From positions 2,852,001 through 2,916,000 of the forward strand of contig NZ_AP017560.1 of the NCBI RefSeq assembly GCF_003967015.1: a stretch of 64,000 nucleotides of DNA, in the 5' to 3' direction. This DNA comes from Pseudanabaena sp. ABRG5-3 (GTDB lineage: Bacteria; Cyanobacteriota; Cyanobacteriia; Pseudanabaenales; Pseudanabaenaceae). Below, one piece after another: positions 50,062 to 58,980 of the stretch; position 1 is the first letter of the stretch; the number at the start of each line of letters is the position of its first letter. The notes beneath the pieces are model-generated. The model was not told the origin of the DNA and searched no databases. It was given only the letters and a program-made list of their open reading frames with translations. Made by a program: the position numbers and the translations under genes.

Positions 50062-51132
50062 ATGTTGGCTCTAACAGGTACGGTCTTGGCTGTACAGGCT
50101 AACTTTTATCGGGTCAGACTGGATCACTCTTTCCGCTTAGAGTTGCTTGATGAATTTGGACAAAATACTAGTCAGATTATTGATGAATTGCTCTGTACTA
50201 GACGGGCAAGGCTGAAAAAAATTGGGCAGCAAATCTGTGTAGGCGATCGCGTTACCATAGAGGAACCTGACTGGCATGGTAGAAGGGGTGCAATCTCAGA
50301 AGTAGATCCACGCCGTAATTTGCTAGACCGTCCAACGGTGGCAAATGTTGATCGCATTTTATTAGTATTTGCTCTTGCGGAACCGAGTCTTGATCCACAT
50401 CAATTAAGCCGCTTCTTAGTGAAGGCTGAAAGCACTCAGGTCGAAGTTTTGCTATGCCTGAATAAGCGCGATCTGGTTAATGATGAAACATGGGAGGCAT
50501 GGCGCGATCGCCTCAAGTCTTGGGGATATCCTCCAGTTGCCATTAGCACCTATACCCATGAAGGGATTAATGAACTAGCTCAACATTTACAAAATGGTGT
50601 TACCGTCGTCGCAGGGCTATCAGGCGTTGGTAAATCCAGTCTCATTAATTTATTAATTCCCAATTTACGAGTTCGCGTGGGTGAAGTTTCTCAAAGATTG
50701 GGGCATGGGCGACATACGACACGCCATGTCGAGCTGTTTGCCTTGCCTGCGGGAGGCTATCTGGCGGATACCCCCGGATTTATGCAGCCCAATCTCACTG
50801 TTATTCCTCAAGAACTAGCGGATTGTTTTCCTGAAGCAAAGCAAAGATTAAGCGCTGGCGATGTCTGTCATTTTAATAATTGTTTACATCGTCGCGATGA
50901 ACCTAATTGCTTAGTACGTGGCGATTGGGAACGTTATGAGCATTACCTCGCCTATCTCGAAGAAGCGATCGCCTATCAACAAAAGCTCAAAGCTACTACT
51001 ACGGCTGATTCTTCGCTGAAAGTTAAAGATGCCAGTGATGGTAAACAACAGGAGCCAAGATTACTCAAAAAGCGCTACCGCCGTGAGTCTCGCCGCAGTG
51101 AACATCAAAATTTAGATGAAGATTTGGATTAA
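50062..51132 (+). CDS. rsgA: ribosome small-subunit GTPase RsgA
   Basis: 356 residues with the circularly permuted G-motif order: G4 NKRD, G1 GLSGVGKSSL, then G3 DTPG. An OB-fold is at the N-terminus (ALTGTVLAVQANFYRVRLD), and a C-terminal zinc knuckle reads CHFNNCLHRRDEPNC. RsgA (YjeQ) matures the 30S subunit and releases late assembly factors. A charged C-terminal tail (RYRRESRRSEHQ) may touch rRNA. It follows a TusA gene in an apparent operon, with a hairpin after it. Confidence 0.95.
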   Translation: MLALTGTVLAVQANFYRVRLDHSFRLELLDEFGQNTSQIIDELLCTRRARLKKIGQQICVGDRVTIEEPDWHGRRGAISEVDPRRNLLDRPTVANVDRILLVFALAEPSLDPHQLSRFLVKAESTQVEVLLCLNKRDLVNDETWEAWRDRLKSWGYPPVAISTYTHEGINELAQHLQNGVTVVAGLSGVGKSSLINLLIPNLRVRVGEVSQRLGHGRHTTRHVELFALPAGGYLADTPGFMQPNLTVIPQELADCFPEAKQRLSAGDVCHFNNCLHRRDEPNCLVRGDWERYEHYLAYLEEAIAYQQKLKATTTADSSLKVKDASDGKQQEPRLLKKRYRRESRRSEHQNLDEDLD

Positions 51133-51135
51133 TGT

Positions 51136-51174
51136 TTTATGGAAACGCACCCTGAAGGGGTGCGTTTCCATAAA
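51136..51174. terminator. gene-end hairpin
   Basis: Arms of 18 bp (TTTATGGAAACGCACCCT, one T-G pair) with loop GAA. Confidence 0.65.
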
Positions 51175-51288
51175 GAAATGTGCTTTGCTCATTCATCTAA
51201 TTTCTGTTAATACTTTTGCAAGGCACGATATAGTAGCTAACGAGCTTTATGCTTGTCCCCAAATCAAAGGTCATAGCTTAAATTAGAT

Positions 51289-51945
51289 ATGAAAAAGTAT
51301 ATTTCCCTTGCTGCTGGTTTAGTCTTATTTGCAGTCAGTGCTTGCACTCCCTCTACGCCTGTAGCTGATAATGCCACCCCTACAAAATCCGCATCACCTA
51401 CAGCAACATCCTCAGAAAAGCCTTCAGAAAAACCCAAGGATAGTGCAACCCCCAAAGCAACTGACAAACCAACCACCAATTCTGAGGGTTGGCAAGACTA
51501 CAAATCTGCGGCTGGGAAATTTAGTATCCAGTTACCTAGCAAGCCACAGGAACAGTCTCAAGATCAAAAAACTGATGTGGGAACGATTAAGTTAAATATG
51601 GTAATTGCAGAAGCTAATGACTCAGGTTATTTTGTGGGGTATGCAGACTTTCCGAATAAGATCGCTAATCCTGCGGATGTACAGAAGGGACTATCAGATT
51701 CTGTAAAAGGCTCCGTTGGCAATCTGAAGGGAGAAATTAAGTCTGAGAAAGAATCTACCCTTGGCGATATTCCTTGCCGTGATTTTGAAGCTACTGGAAA
51801 GGTCAAAACGACAGATGTATCAATGAAAGGAAGGTTTTGCCTTGCTGACAATCGACTCTATCAAGTGTTTGCCTTAGGAGCAAAGGATAAACTAGCAGCT
51901 ACTGATGTCGATCGCTTTATTACTTCTTTTAAAATCGAAAAGTAA
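51289..51945 (+). CDS. putative lipoprotein, unknown function
   Basis: 218 residues. A lipobox FAVSAC (Cys19) follows a typical signal. A Ser/Thr/Lys/Pro-rich linker covers about 22-65 (SPTATSSEKPSEKPKDSATP). The globular part (WQDYKSAAGKFSIQLPSKP, FVGYADFPNKIANPADVQKG) is a beta-rich domain of about 145 residues that recurs in cyanobacterial lipoproteins. No enzyme residues are obvious. It converges on the exosortase gene; the terminator hairpin lies between them. Confidence 0.7.
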   Translation: MKKYISLAAGLVLFAVSACTPSTPVADNATPTKSASPTATSSEKPSEKPKDSATPKATDKPTTNSEGWQDYKSAAGKFSIQLPSKPQEQSQDQKTDVGTIKLNMVIAEANDSGYFVGYADFPNKIANPADVQKGLSDSVKGSVGNLKGEIKSEKESTLGDIPCRDFEATGKVKTTDVSMKGRFCLADNRLYQVFALGAKDKLAATDVDRFITSFKIEK

Positions 51946-51953
51946 TTTTTCCC

Positions 51954-51987
51954 AAAAAAGAGGAGCGCTAGGCGCTCCTCTTTTTTT
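51954..51987. terminator. bidirectional terminator hairpin
   Basis: Arms of 15 bp (AAAAAAGAGGAGCGC) with loop TAG, between the convergent lipoprotein and exosortase genes. Confidence 0.85.
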
Positions 51988-52873
51988 AGGCTTCTTCATA
52001 TTCATCATCGTCATCTCTAGTTAGCCAATTACAGAAAGCTAATAGAGCCGATACAGAAATAACTGAAAACATTTGTGAACCATCCCCATCATGCCAATAT
52101 TTGAATAGCTCTGCTTGGTTAGAAATGGGCACCAGCAAAGATACTCGCAAGGAATTGACAATAAAAGCGATCGCTACAGCCGAAGGAAACATAATCCACA
52201 TATGGAATCGAGATACAGGAAACACTAAGACAAACATCAAAGTAATGCGAAGGAGCATGAAAATTGGTGGTAGTCCTGCACAACCTCTAGCAACTTCTAC
52301 TGCACCATAGGGACTGAGAATTGTGACTCCCTGTTGAACAACTTTTAAACCTCCATACCACAATACAGAATTAGCAAATTGAGCAGTAAAGACATTAACG
52401 GGGATAAATTTTTCGATCGCTGAGAATAAAAATGGAACAGGTGTTCCTAGCGTTGCTGTCAGCAAAATCGGCTGCCAATATTGCTTTAACCCTTTCCAAC
52501 CTGAAGCAATTAGCGCCATCCCAACCGTTGACATCACAGGCGTAAGGATAAATAGAATATCGTAAACTCTACGGGTCAATAAACTTTTGATCAACACCCA
52601 AGTAATTAATAATGCACCAGTAGCGATCGCTGATGGTGTCGTCTCAAATTTTAAATTGTGGCGATTACGAATTACCAATAAAACCGCCACTGCCCAAGTC
52701 AAAATTACCATCGCTGTATCGTCAAGATTATCCCCCAGACGACATTGAAGTGCGACGTTAATAGCGATGAGACTTACCCATGTTGCTAGTAACCAAAATT
52801 CTAATTTCCGCAATGTTTGTTGTAAGGAATTTAGGAAATCAGTAAAGTCACCGCGCAAAATATTGTTGAGCAT
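51986..52873 (-). CDS. cyanoexosortase (exosortase A type)
   Basis: 295 residues with eight or so membrane helices. The exosortase catalytic triad is visible: Cys in GAVEVARGCAGLPP, Arg in FIVNSLRVSLL and His in YWHDGDGSQMFSVI. The closing acidic tail DDDDEYEEA is unusual. Exosortases are membrane cysteine transpeptidases that cleave PEP-CTERM signals and export or attach their substrates. The surface protein at 5588-6538 carries a matching tail. The usual small partner gene (cyanoexosortase-associated protein) is not next to it. Confidence 0.88.
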   Translation of the reverse strand: MLNNILRGDFTDFLNSLQQTLRKLEFWLLATWVSLIAINVALQCRLGDNLDDTAMVILTWAVAVLLVIRNRHNLKFETTPSAIATGALLITWVLIKSLLTRRVYDILFILTPVMSTVGMALIASGWKGLKQYWQPILLTATLGTPVPFLFSAIEKFIPVNVFTAQFANSVLWYGGLKVVQQGVTILSPYGAVEVARGCAGLPPIFMLLRITLMFVLVFPVSRFHMWIMFPSAVAIAFIVNSLRVSLLVPISNQAELFKYWHDGDGSQMFSVISVSALLAFCNWLTRDDDDEYEEA

Positions 52874-52905
52874 GGCTAGTTAGATTAAAAAGATTATCTT
52901 TAACT

Positions 52906-52940
52906 ATAAAAGAGGCAGTGCAAAGCACTGCCTCTTTTAT
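52906..52940. terminator. gene-end hairpin after ctaE
   Basis: Arms of 16 bp (ATAAAAGAGGCAGTGC) with loop AAA, between ctaE and the exosortase gene on the minus strand. Confidence 0.7.
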
Positions 52941-53064
52941 CATATTCTCACAAGTATAGCCATACCTCAGAAAATTGAAAATCAAATTCAGTAAGGTTTT
53001 TAGATTGAAAAAATAGCAACGTCATTTCTGAAATCTAAGGCAATGACTATTTTTTGAATTGGAA

Positions 53065-53685
53065 TTAGAGAATATAAAGTAACAGAAATAGAATGATCCA
53101 GACAATATCAACAAAGTGCCAATAGATGGAGGCAGCTTCAATGCCAAAGTGACTAGTACTGCTGTAATGTCCTACTTTAAGCGATCGCACTAATACTGAG
53201 GCGATTAAAGTCAGCCCGATGATTACGTGCAAACCATGAAAACCCGTGAGGACATAAAAAGTACTCGCAAATAGATTCGTGGTTAGCCCAAATTCTAGAT
53301 GCTGGTATTCATAGATCTGTCCAGCAATGAAGATCGCGCCCATGATGAAGGTAGCGAGAAACCATAACTGGGCAGCTTTGACTTTGTTCTCTTTAATTGC
53401 ACTATCAGCTTGGTGAATCACGAAGCTACTGGATACCAGAATGATTGTGTTAATTCCAGGTAAGAGAAGCTCGAGTTCAGGTGTGCCTTCGGGGGGCCAT
53501 GAGGTAGCGACGGAGCGAAAGGTCAGATAGGCGGCGAACAGCCCGAAAAAGAGCATTCCTTCAGAAATCAGGAAGACAATTAATCCAAAAACCCGTAGGT
53601 CGGGATGTTCGGCATGACCCGTTGACTCATGGGCATGAATTGCATCTTCGGAGATGGTCGTAGTGGTAGCGATCGATCCTTGCAT
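53065..53685 (-). CDS. ctaE: cytochrome c oxidase subunit III
   Basis: 206 residues with five membrane helices. Conserved segments are LRVFGLIVFLISEGMLFFGLF, ELELLLPGINTIILVSSS and the ending FVLTGFHGLHVIIG with HFVDIVWIILFLLLYIL. It is an accessory core subunit of the aa3-type respiratory terminal oxidase in thylakoid or plasma membrane. Third gene of the ctaC-D-E operon, transcribed after ctaD with a 95-bp spacer containing two palindromes. Confidence 0.94.
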   Translation of the reverse strand: MQGSIATTTTISEDAIHAHESTGHAEHPDLRVFGLIVFLISEGMLFFGLFAAYLTFRSVATSWPPEGTPELELLLPGINTIILVSSSFVIHQADSAIKENKVKAAQLWFLATFIMGAIFIAGQIYEYQHLEFGLTTNLFASTFYVLTGFHGLHVIIGLTLIASVLVRSLKVGHYSSTSHFGIEAASIYWHFVDIVWIILFLLLYIL

Positions 53686-53713
53686 AGGTAAATGTTTGGA
53701 TAATTTGGACTCA

Positions 53714-53780
53714 ATTAGGCAAGGGGCTTAAGCCCCTTGTTCAGTAATTAGGCAAGGGGTTTAAGCCCCTTGTTGCGGAA
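53714..53780. repeat. tandem pair of 20-bp palindromes between ctaD and ctaE
   Basis: CAAGGGGCTTAAGCCCCTTG at 53720-53739 and CAAGGGGTTTAAGCCCCTTG at 53753-53772, each within a 33-bp direct repeat that begins AATTAGG. The left arm and right arm can pair as a loopless palindrome or between copies. It could reduce expression of ctaE relative to ctaD. Confidence 0.7.
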
Positions 53781-55433
53781 TTAAGATGCAGCGATCGCCT
53801 CTTGACGATCTTCTTTATATTCTTCACCGTAGTCATAGGGACCTGTCGCTAGTACAGGATCACCAACCCAGTTATGGGGAATAGGAGGTGAAGAGGTTGT
53901 CCATTCTAGGGTTAGGGCATTCCAAGGATTATCGGGAGCTTGCTCACCTTTAAACCAACTGTAAACCGCATTGATCACGAAAGGCACTGTAGAAAATGCC
54001 AAGATCAATGCACCAACGGTGCAGATCATATTAATGGGCGCAAATTGCGGATCGTACTGGGCAACGCGGCGCGGCATACCCTGCAAACCAAGGATGTGCA
54101 TGGGTCCAAAGGTTAAGTGCATTCCGATAAAGGTCAGCACAAAATGGATTTTGCCCCAGAATTCGTTCAACATCCGCCCAGTCATCTTGGGGAACCAGTG
54201 ATATAGTCCAGCGTAAATGCCAAACACACTGCCACCAAAAAGGACGTAATGGAAGTGAGCCACCACGAAATATGTGTCATGCACATGGATATCAACGGGA
54301 GCCGAACCAAGCATAACGCCGCTCAAACCACCGATTAAGAAGGTAGAGATAAAGCCCATCGCAAAGAGCAAGGGACTATCTAGGCGCAACTTACCGCCCC
54401 AAAGTGTCGCCACCCAGCTAAATACCTTGATCCCCGTTGGCACAGCTACCAATAAAGTTGCCACCATAAAGAACACACGCAACCAGTCAGGTGTGCCACT
54501 GGTAAACATATGGTGCGCCCACACAAATAATCCCAAAGCGCAAATCATCATACTGGAATAGGCGATCGCTTTATATCCAAAAATTGGCTTGCGGCTATGA
54601 GGTGGGATCACTTCAGAAATGATGCCAAATACGGGCAGGATCATCACATAGACTGCGGGATGGGAATAAAACCAGAATAGGTGCTGATACACAACGGGAT
54701 CGCCGCCACCCGTGGGATTAAAGAAGTTAGTACCGATCAACAGGTCAAACCCCAGTAGCACCATTGCGCCTGCCAATACAGGGGTTGCCAATAGCGCCAA
54801 TACCGATGTTGCCATCATCGCCCAGCAAAAGAGAGGCATACTGAACAAGTCCATCCCCTTCATTCGCATCGACCAGATCGTGACGATGAAATTCACCGCC
54901 GCCAAAATCGATGAAGTCCCCACCAAAAGGATGCTGAGAATCCAGATCGCTTGTCCAACATGCTCATCGGTCAAAATGCTCAAAGGTGGATAGGCTGTCC
55001 AACCCGTAGAAGCAGGACCTACAAAGAAACTGCCCATGAGCAATAGTCCCGCAGGAATGGTCAACCAAAAGGCGATCGCATTTAAGCGAGGGAATGCCAT
55101 ATCTCGCGCCCCAATCATCAGAGGCACAAGGTAATTGCCGAACCCCCCCGTCACCGCAGGCACGATCCACAAAAAGATCATCACCGTGCCATGCATGGTA
55201 AACAGGCTGTTATAAAAAGCGGGATCAACGAGATCGGAGTCTGGCGTGGCAAGCTCAACACGCACCGCCGAGGCAAGCGCCCCACCGATCAAATAAAACA
55301 TAAATGATGTAACGAGATATTGAATCCCAATTACTTTGTGATCGACGCTAAAGGTAAAGAACTCCCACCAAGGAGTCTTTTGGGGTTCTGCCCCTGCGCT
55401 CGAACTTTGAGTTGGAGTAAGAGTTTGGGTCAT
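53781..55433 (-). CDS. ctaD: cytochrome c oxidase subunit I
   Basis: 550 residues with 12 membrane helices. The haem and copper ligands lie in FTMHGTVMIFLW, GGDPVVYQHLFWFYSHPAVYVMILP (His-Tyr cross-link region), WAHHMFTSG and VHDTYFVVAHFHYVLFGG. The proton-channel region around GALILAFSTVP closes the fold. It is the catalytic subunit of an aa3-type oxidase reducing O2 to water. Full length. Second gene of ctaC-D-E. Confidence 0.96.
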   Translation of the reverse strand: MTQTLTPTQSSSAGAEPQKTPWWEFFTFSVDHKVIGIQYLVTSFMFYLIGGALASAVRVELATPDSDLVDPAFYNSLFTMHGTVMIFLWIVPAVTGGFGNYLVPLMIGARDMAFPRLNAIAFWLTIPAGLLLMGSFFVGPASTGWTAYPPLSILTDEHVGQAIWILSILLVGTSSILAAVNFIVTIWSMRMKGMDLFSMPLFCWAMMATSVLALLATPVLAGAMVLLGFDLLIGTNFFNPTGGGDPVVYQHLFWFYSHPAVYVMILPVFGIISEVIPPHSRKPIFGYKAIAYSSMMICALGLFVWAHHMFTSGTPDWLRVFFMVATLLVAVPTGIKVFSWVATLWGGKLRLDSPLLFAMGFISTFLIGGLSGVMLGSAPVDIHVHDTYFVVAHFHYVLFGGSVFGIYAGLYHWFPKMTGRMLNEFWGKIHFVLTFIGMHLTFGPMHILGLQGMPRRVAQYDPQFAPINMICTVGALILAFSTVPFVINAVYSWFKGEQAPDNPWNALTLEWTTSSPPIPHNWVGDPVLATGPYDYGEEYKEDRQEAIAAS

Positions 55434-55470
55434 AGAGGGGAATTGTTAATGGATGATGGGTAACGGGTGA

Positions 55471-55535
55471 TTAGCTTTTGGCTTTTGGCTGTTAGCTTTT
55501 GGCTTTTTTACTTTTGCCTTTTTACTTTTTACTTG
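55471..55535. repeat. short tandem repeats (TTTTGGC / TTTTTACTTTT) between ctaC and ctaD
   Basis: TTAGCTTTTGGCTTTTGGCT, repeated again as GTTAGCTTTTGGCTTTT, then a TTTTTACTTTT run. It overlaps the last codons of ctaC at its right end. This resembles the short tandemly repeated repetitive sequences of cyanobacteria. Confidence 0.55.
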
Positions 55536-56508
55536 TCATGCCCATTTGAGCGACCTTGCCTGCAAGGTATTCATGCTCTGACATTTGGGATGGAGGACGT
55601 GAAGCGACGATCGCTTCGGGATCGTTGCTAGCGATTTCTTGCTGTTCCTTGAGCCACTTGGCATAGTCTTCGGGAGTATCAATCACCATAGTGGTACGCA
55701 TACCGCCGTGATAGGAACCGCACAACTCAGCACAGACGACAGGATATTCACCAACTACACGGGGCGTAAATTCGAGATAGGTTTCACGTCCGGGGATTAC
55801 GTCCTGTTTGATGCGTAATTGAGGAACCCAAAAAGCATGGAGTACATCAACAGCATTCATATTTAAACGAATCTTTTTGCCGACAGGCACATGTAACTCC
55901 GCAGTGGCAATTTCATCACTGTAGTTAAAAACCCACGCAAACTGCATGGCACTGACATTGATCGCGACAACATCAGAATCCTCTGATGGTATGACCCCCG
56001 CCATCATTACGCCATTATTATTCGACGAAGCTAGTGTTGCTTTCGATGTCATAGAATTTGAGTGCATTCCACCACTTTCATGATGGGCAGCATGATCTAC
56101 ATGGGCAACGGCATTGTGCATTCCACCATGAGCCATACCACTCAGATCTTGTGTACCTTGCATCGCAGTATAGACATCAAAGCTATAGATGGCGACCCAC
56201 ATCACAATTACAGTAGGAATTGCTGTCCAAGCTATTTCGAGGGTTAGGTTCTCGTGAATTGCAGGTCCATCAGCTTCATCGCCTTTACGTTTCCGAAATT
56301 TGATGATCGAATATAACAAGACTCCCTCAACGATGAGGAAAAATCCCGCCGCGATCGCGAGGATCGTGTTGAATAAGCCATCATACAGAGTGGCTTCATC
56401 ACCTGCGGCAACGGGAAGCAAGCCATTGTTGCGACCATACCAAATGCTGGCGGCAATGATCAGCCCAATGATGACGACTATGGAAATTAGTTTGTTGTTT
56501 ACTTTCAT
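55522..56508 (-). CDS. ctaC: cytochrome c oxidase subunit II with His/Met-rich insert
   Basis: 328 residues. An N-terminal signal-anchor (ISIVVIIGLIIAASIWYG), a second helix (AIAAGFFLIVEGVLLYSIIKF) and the CuA domain ending HAFWVPQLRIKQDVIPGRET, then CAELCGSYHGGM supply the Cys, His and Met copper ligands. Between the second helix and the CuA domain lies an extra stretch of about 45 residues (about 132-176), HGGMHNAVAHVDHAAHHESG and onward to NSMTSK, rich in His and Met. It may bind copper. First gene of ctaC-D-E. Confidence 0.94.
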   Translation of the reverse strand: MKVNNKLISIVVIIGLIIAASIWYGRNNGLLPVAAGDEATLYDGLFNTILAIAAGFFLIVEGVLLYSIIKFRKRKGDEADGPAIHENLTLEIAWTAIPTVIVMWVAIYSFDVYTAMQGTQDLSGMAHGGMHNAVAHVDHAAHHESGGMHSNSMTSKATLASSNNNGVMMAGVIPSEDSDVVAINVSAMQFAWVFNYSDEIATAELHVPVGKKIRLNMNAVDVLHAFWVPQLRIKQDVIPGRETYLEFTPRVVGEYPVVCAELCGSYHGGMRTTMVIDTPEDYAKWLKEQQEIASNDPEAIVASRPPSQMSEHEYLAGKVAQMGMTSKK

Positions 56509-56681
56509 GGTGAGGTTGCCCTATCGTGCTGCTCCTACAAAGTGAATCGAAATCAATGGGAGCGTCCTAGCGGATATTTTGAGAATTAGGACAGATTGAC
56601 ATAGTGTCTATACTTGCATCTAATTCCAGAATGAGGGGCAATTGTTTGCAATCTTTTAGCAATTTCTTTGGGATCATGCTG

Positions 56682-56720
56682 AATAAATGAGGGCAGTGCT
56701 ACGCACTGCCCTCATTTATT
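56682..56720. terminator. gene-end hairpin after argJ
   Basis: Arms of 18 bp (AATAAATGAGGGCAGTGC) with loop TAC, 40 bp after the argJ stop on the minus strand. Confidence 0.75.
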
Positions 56721-56762
56721 ATTTAACTGCATTGCTCAGCAATGCCTAACCTAACCCTAACT

Positions 56763-57974
56763 TTAGGTCGTATATTCAGCATTAATTTTGACGTAATCGT
56801 AGCTGAGGTCACAACCCCAAGCCGTTCCACTGCCATCACCATCGCCCACACCGACATTGATGATCACGGTGTCATTTTTGAGGTAGTCACTAGCGGCGGC
56901 GCGATCATAATCCTGTGGTGTGCCGTCTTGCATCATCACAAAATCACCGAGTTGAATATTCAACACATCTTGATTAAAGTTCACATCTGCGCGTCCTGCT
57001 GCTGCGGCAATTCTGCCCCAGTTAGGGTCATTACCAAAGACAGCAGATTTTACTAATGAAGAACCGACAATGGTTTTGGCAATTTTGCGAGCATCCTCAG
57101 TGCTAGATGCACCTGAAACATTGACCTCGATCATACAGGTTGCGCCTTCCCCATCACGGGCGATCGCCTTGGCAAGACTCATACATACTTCTTGCAGCAT
57201 CGCTTGTAACTGTTTCGCCGCAGGGGAATTTTCGTCATCAATAGTTACACCTGACTGTCCATTACTGAGAGCTAGCACCATGTCATTGGTACTGGTATCC
57301 CCATCAACGGTTACTTGGTTAAAACTAGCATCGATTGAGCTGGATAACATTTTTTGCCAGAGCTTGGGTTCGACACCCGCATCACAGGTGACAAATCCGA
57401 GCATCGTTGCCATATTGGGGTGAATCATGCCCGAACCTTTGCAGATACCCCCAATTCTCACGGGTTTACCATCAATTACGGTTTCCAAGGCAATACTTTT
57501 CGGCACAGTATCGGTAGTCATGATCGCTTTGGAGGCAGCTTCACCACCATCGGGTGAAATTAGGGTTGCAATTTTGGCAATGCCTGCCCGCATTTTGTCC
57601 ATGAGCAGTTGCTTGCCGATGACACCCGTTGATGCAACCAAAACCCCATCTTCAGTATTTAAAGCTTTTTGGACTAGTTCTGCTGTTTCCACGGCATTGC
57701 GCCAACCTTCTGCACCTGTGCTGGCATTGGCTTGACCCGCATTGCAGAGAATTGCGCTAATGTTACCACCTTTGGCTAAAACTTCACGGTTAAAGTCCAC
57801 ACAGGCCGCACGGACACAGGACTTGGTAAATACCCCTGCGGCGATCGCAGGTACATCAGATGCAATCAGAGTTAAGTCAGGTGCGCCCGATGGTTTCAAT
57901 CCTGCGGTTATTCCTGCGGCTTTATAGCCTTTAGCGGCAGTCACGCCGCCTGCAATTACTTGCCAATCTGCCAT
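56763..57974 (-). CDS. argJ: glutamate N-acetyltransferase / ornithine acetyltransferase
   Basis: 403 residues. The autocatalytic cleavage site is in GSGMIHPNMATMLGF (between Ala and Thr); the new N-terminal Thr is the nucleophile. Other family segments are CNAGQANASTGAEGW and FGNDPNWGRIAAAAGRADV. It moves the acetyl group from N-acetylornithine to glutamate, recycling it in arginine synthesis, and in the bifunctional form also uses acetyl-CoA. Full length; the two-subunit mature form is inferred. Monocistronic. Confidence 0.95.
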   Translation of the reverse strand: MADWQVIAGGVTAAKGYKAAGITAGLKPSGAPDLTLIASDVPAIAAGVFTKSCVRAACVDFNREVLAKGGNISAILCNAGQANASTGAEGWRNAVETAELVQKALNTEDGVLVASTGVIGKQLLMDKMRAGIAKIATLISPDGGEAASKAIMTTDTVPKSIALETVIDGKPVRIGGICKGSGMIHPNMATMLGFVTCDAGVEPKLWQKMLSSSIDASFNQVTVDGDTSTNDMVLALSNGQSGVTIDDENSPAAKQLQAMLQEVCMSLAKAIARDGEGATCMIEVNVSGASSTEDARKIAKTIVGSSLVKSAVFGNDPNWGRIAAAAGRADVNFNQDVLNIQLGDFVMMQDGTPQDYDRAAASDYLKNDTVIINVGVGDGDGSGTAWGCDLSYDYVKINAEYTT

Positions 57975-58018
57975 GATTTTATTAATTTCCTCTTTGGATA
58001 ATCAGTTGGAATAATCAT

Positions 58019-58044
58019 TTGAGCCACGCTTTAGCGTGGCTCAA
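58019..58044. terminator. gene-end hairpin
   Basis: Arms of 11 bp (TTGAGCCACGC) with loop TTTA, between the thioesterase end and argJ start. Confidence 0.55.
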
Positions 58045-58047
58045 TAT

Positions 58048-58530
58048 CTAAATTCCTGTAAGTTTGGCGATCGCTCCTTCTAAAGAGCTTGGTAGCGATC
58101 GCAACAACTTACGTTTTTCAAAATCTACAGGTACGAGTGTCACTGTTGCTGTTACACATAGATCTGTTTCTGTACGAATTTGATATTCCCAGTTGAGACG
58201 TACCTTATCTGGCACAAGCTTCGTCATGACCAGCACATCATCTCCCATCCTTGCTGAACGGTGATAACGCAAAGACATCTCTGCTACAGGTAAATCCACC
58301 CCTGCCGAGATTAGTTCCTCAAAGCTCATCCCCACTGTCCGCAAGCATTCTACCCTTGCCTCTTCCATCCAAGTTAAGTACATCCCATGCCACACTACAC
58401 CTGAATAGTCCGTATGGTGAGGATAGACCCGCACAGGGTAGTTGAACCAACCATCATTGGTATTAGTTGGTTGAAATTTAGTAATCTCACTGGTTAGAGT
58501 TGTAGAAGGTAAATCTGCCATTGTGGTCAT
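58048..58530 (-). CDS. 4HBT-family thioesterase (DHNA-CoA hydrolase type)
   Basis: 160 residues, a hot-dog fold. The catalytic Asp lies in YPHHTDYSGVVWHGMYLTWMEEAR, with the further LRYHRSARMGDDVLVMTKL strand. This closely follows Slr0204 of Synechocystis, which hydrolyses 1,4-dihydroxy-2-naphthoyl-CoA in phylloquinone synthesis. Acyl-CoA specificity cannot be read from the sequence with certainty. It is 15 bp downstream of the DUF3110 gene on the same strand. Confidence 0.85.
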   Translation of the reverse strand: MTTMADLPSTTLTSEITKFQPTNTNDGWFNYPVRVYPHHTDYSGVVWHGMYLTWMEEARVECLRTVGMSFEELISAGVDLPVAEMSLRYHRSARMGDDVLVMTKLVPDKVRLNWEYQIRTETDLCVTATVTLVPVDFEKRKLLRSLPSSLEGAIAKLTGI

Positions 58531-58545
58531 ACCTAGAATAAATAA

Positions 58546-58929
58546 CTACAGTAAATTCTCTAAGCGGCGACGCATCATGGCAATTACGGGATCTTCGACT
58601 ATGATTTCCTCCTCTGGCTCTGACTGATCCTTTTCGAGATCCTTAGACCAATCAGTTTTATCAACATTTTTTTCGGGGGGAACCAGCAGACCTTCGGTTG
58701 GCACGATGTTTAGTTCATAGTCTGCATCTCGACAAAATGCTTCTAAATCTTCACTGTCAATGCTTTCTACTGTCGGCGATAGAAAATCCTGCGCTTCTAG
58801 TAGACCTGCATAACGAATTGCATCATCCTCTTGTTCAAAAGCAATCACAATGTTGTTGCCTTCAATTTCTAGAGTATAGATACCTTCATTATCGGTGTTG
58901 GCGTTAAACAGCAATACCCAAACTTGCAT
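58546..58929 (-). CDS. DUF3110 domain protein
   Basis: 127 residues. MQVWVLLFNANTDNEGIYTL, then EIEGNNIVIAFEQEDDAIRYA and CRDADYELNIVPTEGLLVPP are the DUF3110 signature, a small cyanobacterial/plant family related to ferredoxin-like folds. An acidic C-terminal tail (EPEEEIIVEDP) follows, ending RRRLENLL. Function unknown. It is transcribed with the thioesterase gene and divergently from the acetyltransferase. Confidence 0.8.
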   Translation of the reverse strand: MQVWVLLFNANTDNEGIYTLEIEGNNIVIAFEQEDDAIRYAGLLEAQDFLSPTVESIDSEDLEAFCRDADYELNIVPTEGLLVPPEKNVDKTDWSKDLEKDQSEPEEEIIVEDPVIAMMRRRLENLL

Positions 58930-58980
58930 AGAAAAAACTCGACCATTAGAAAAGCTTTAATATTGTATAGCACGCTTCAT

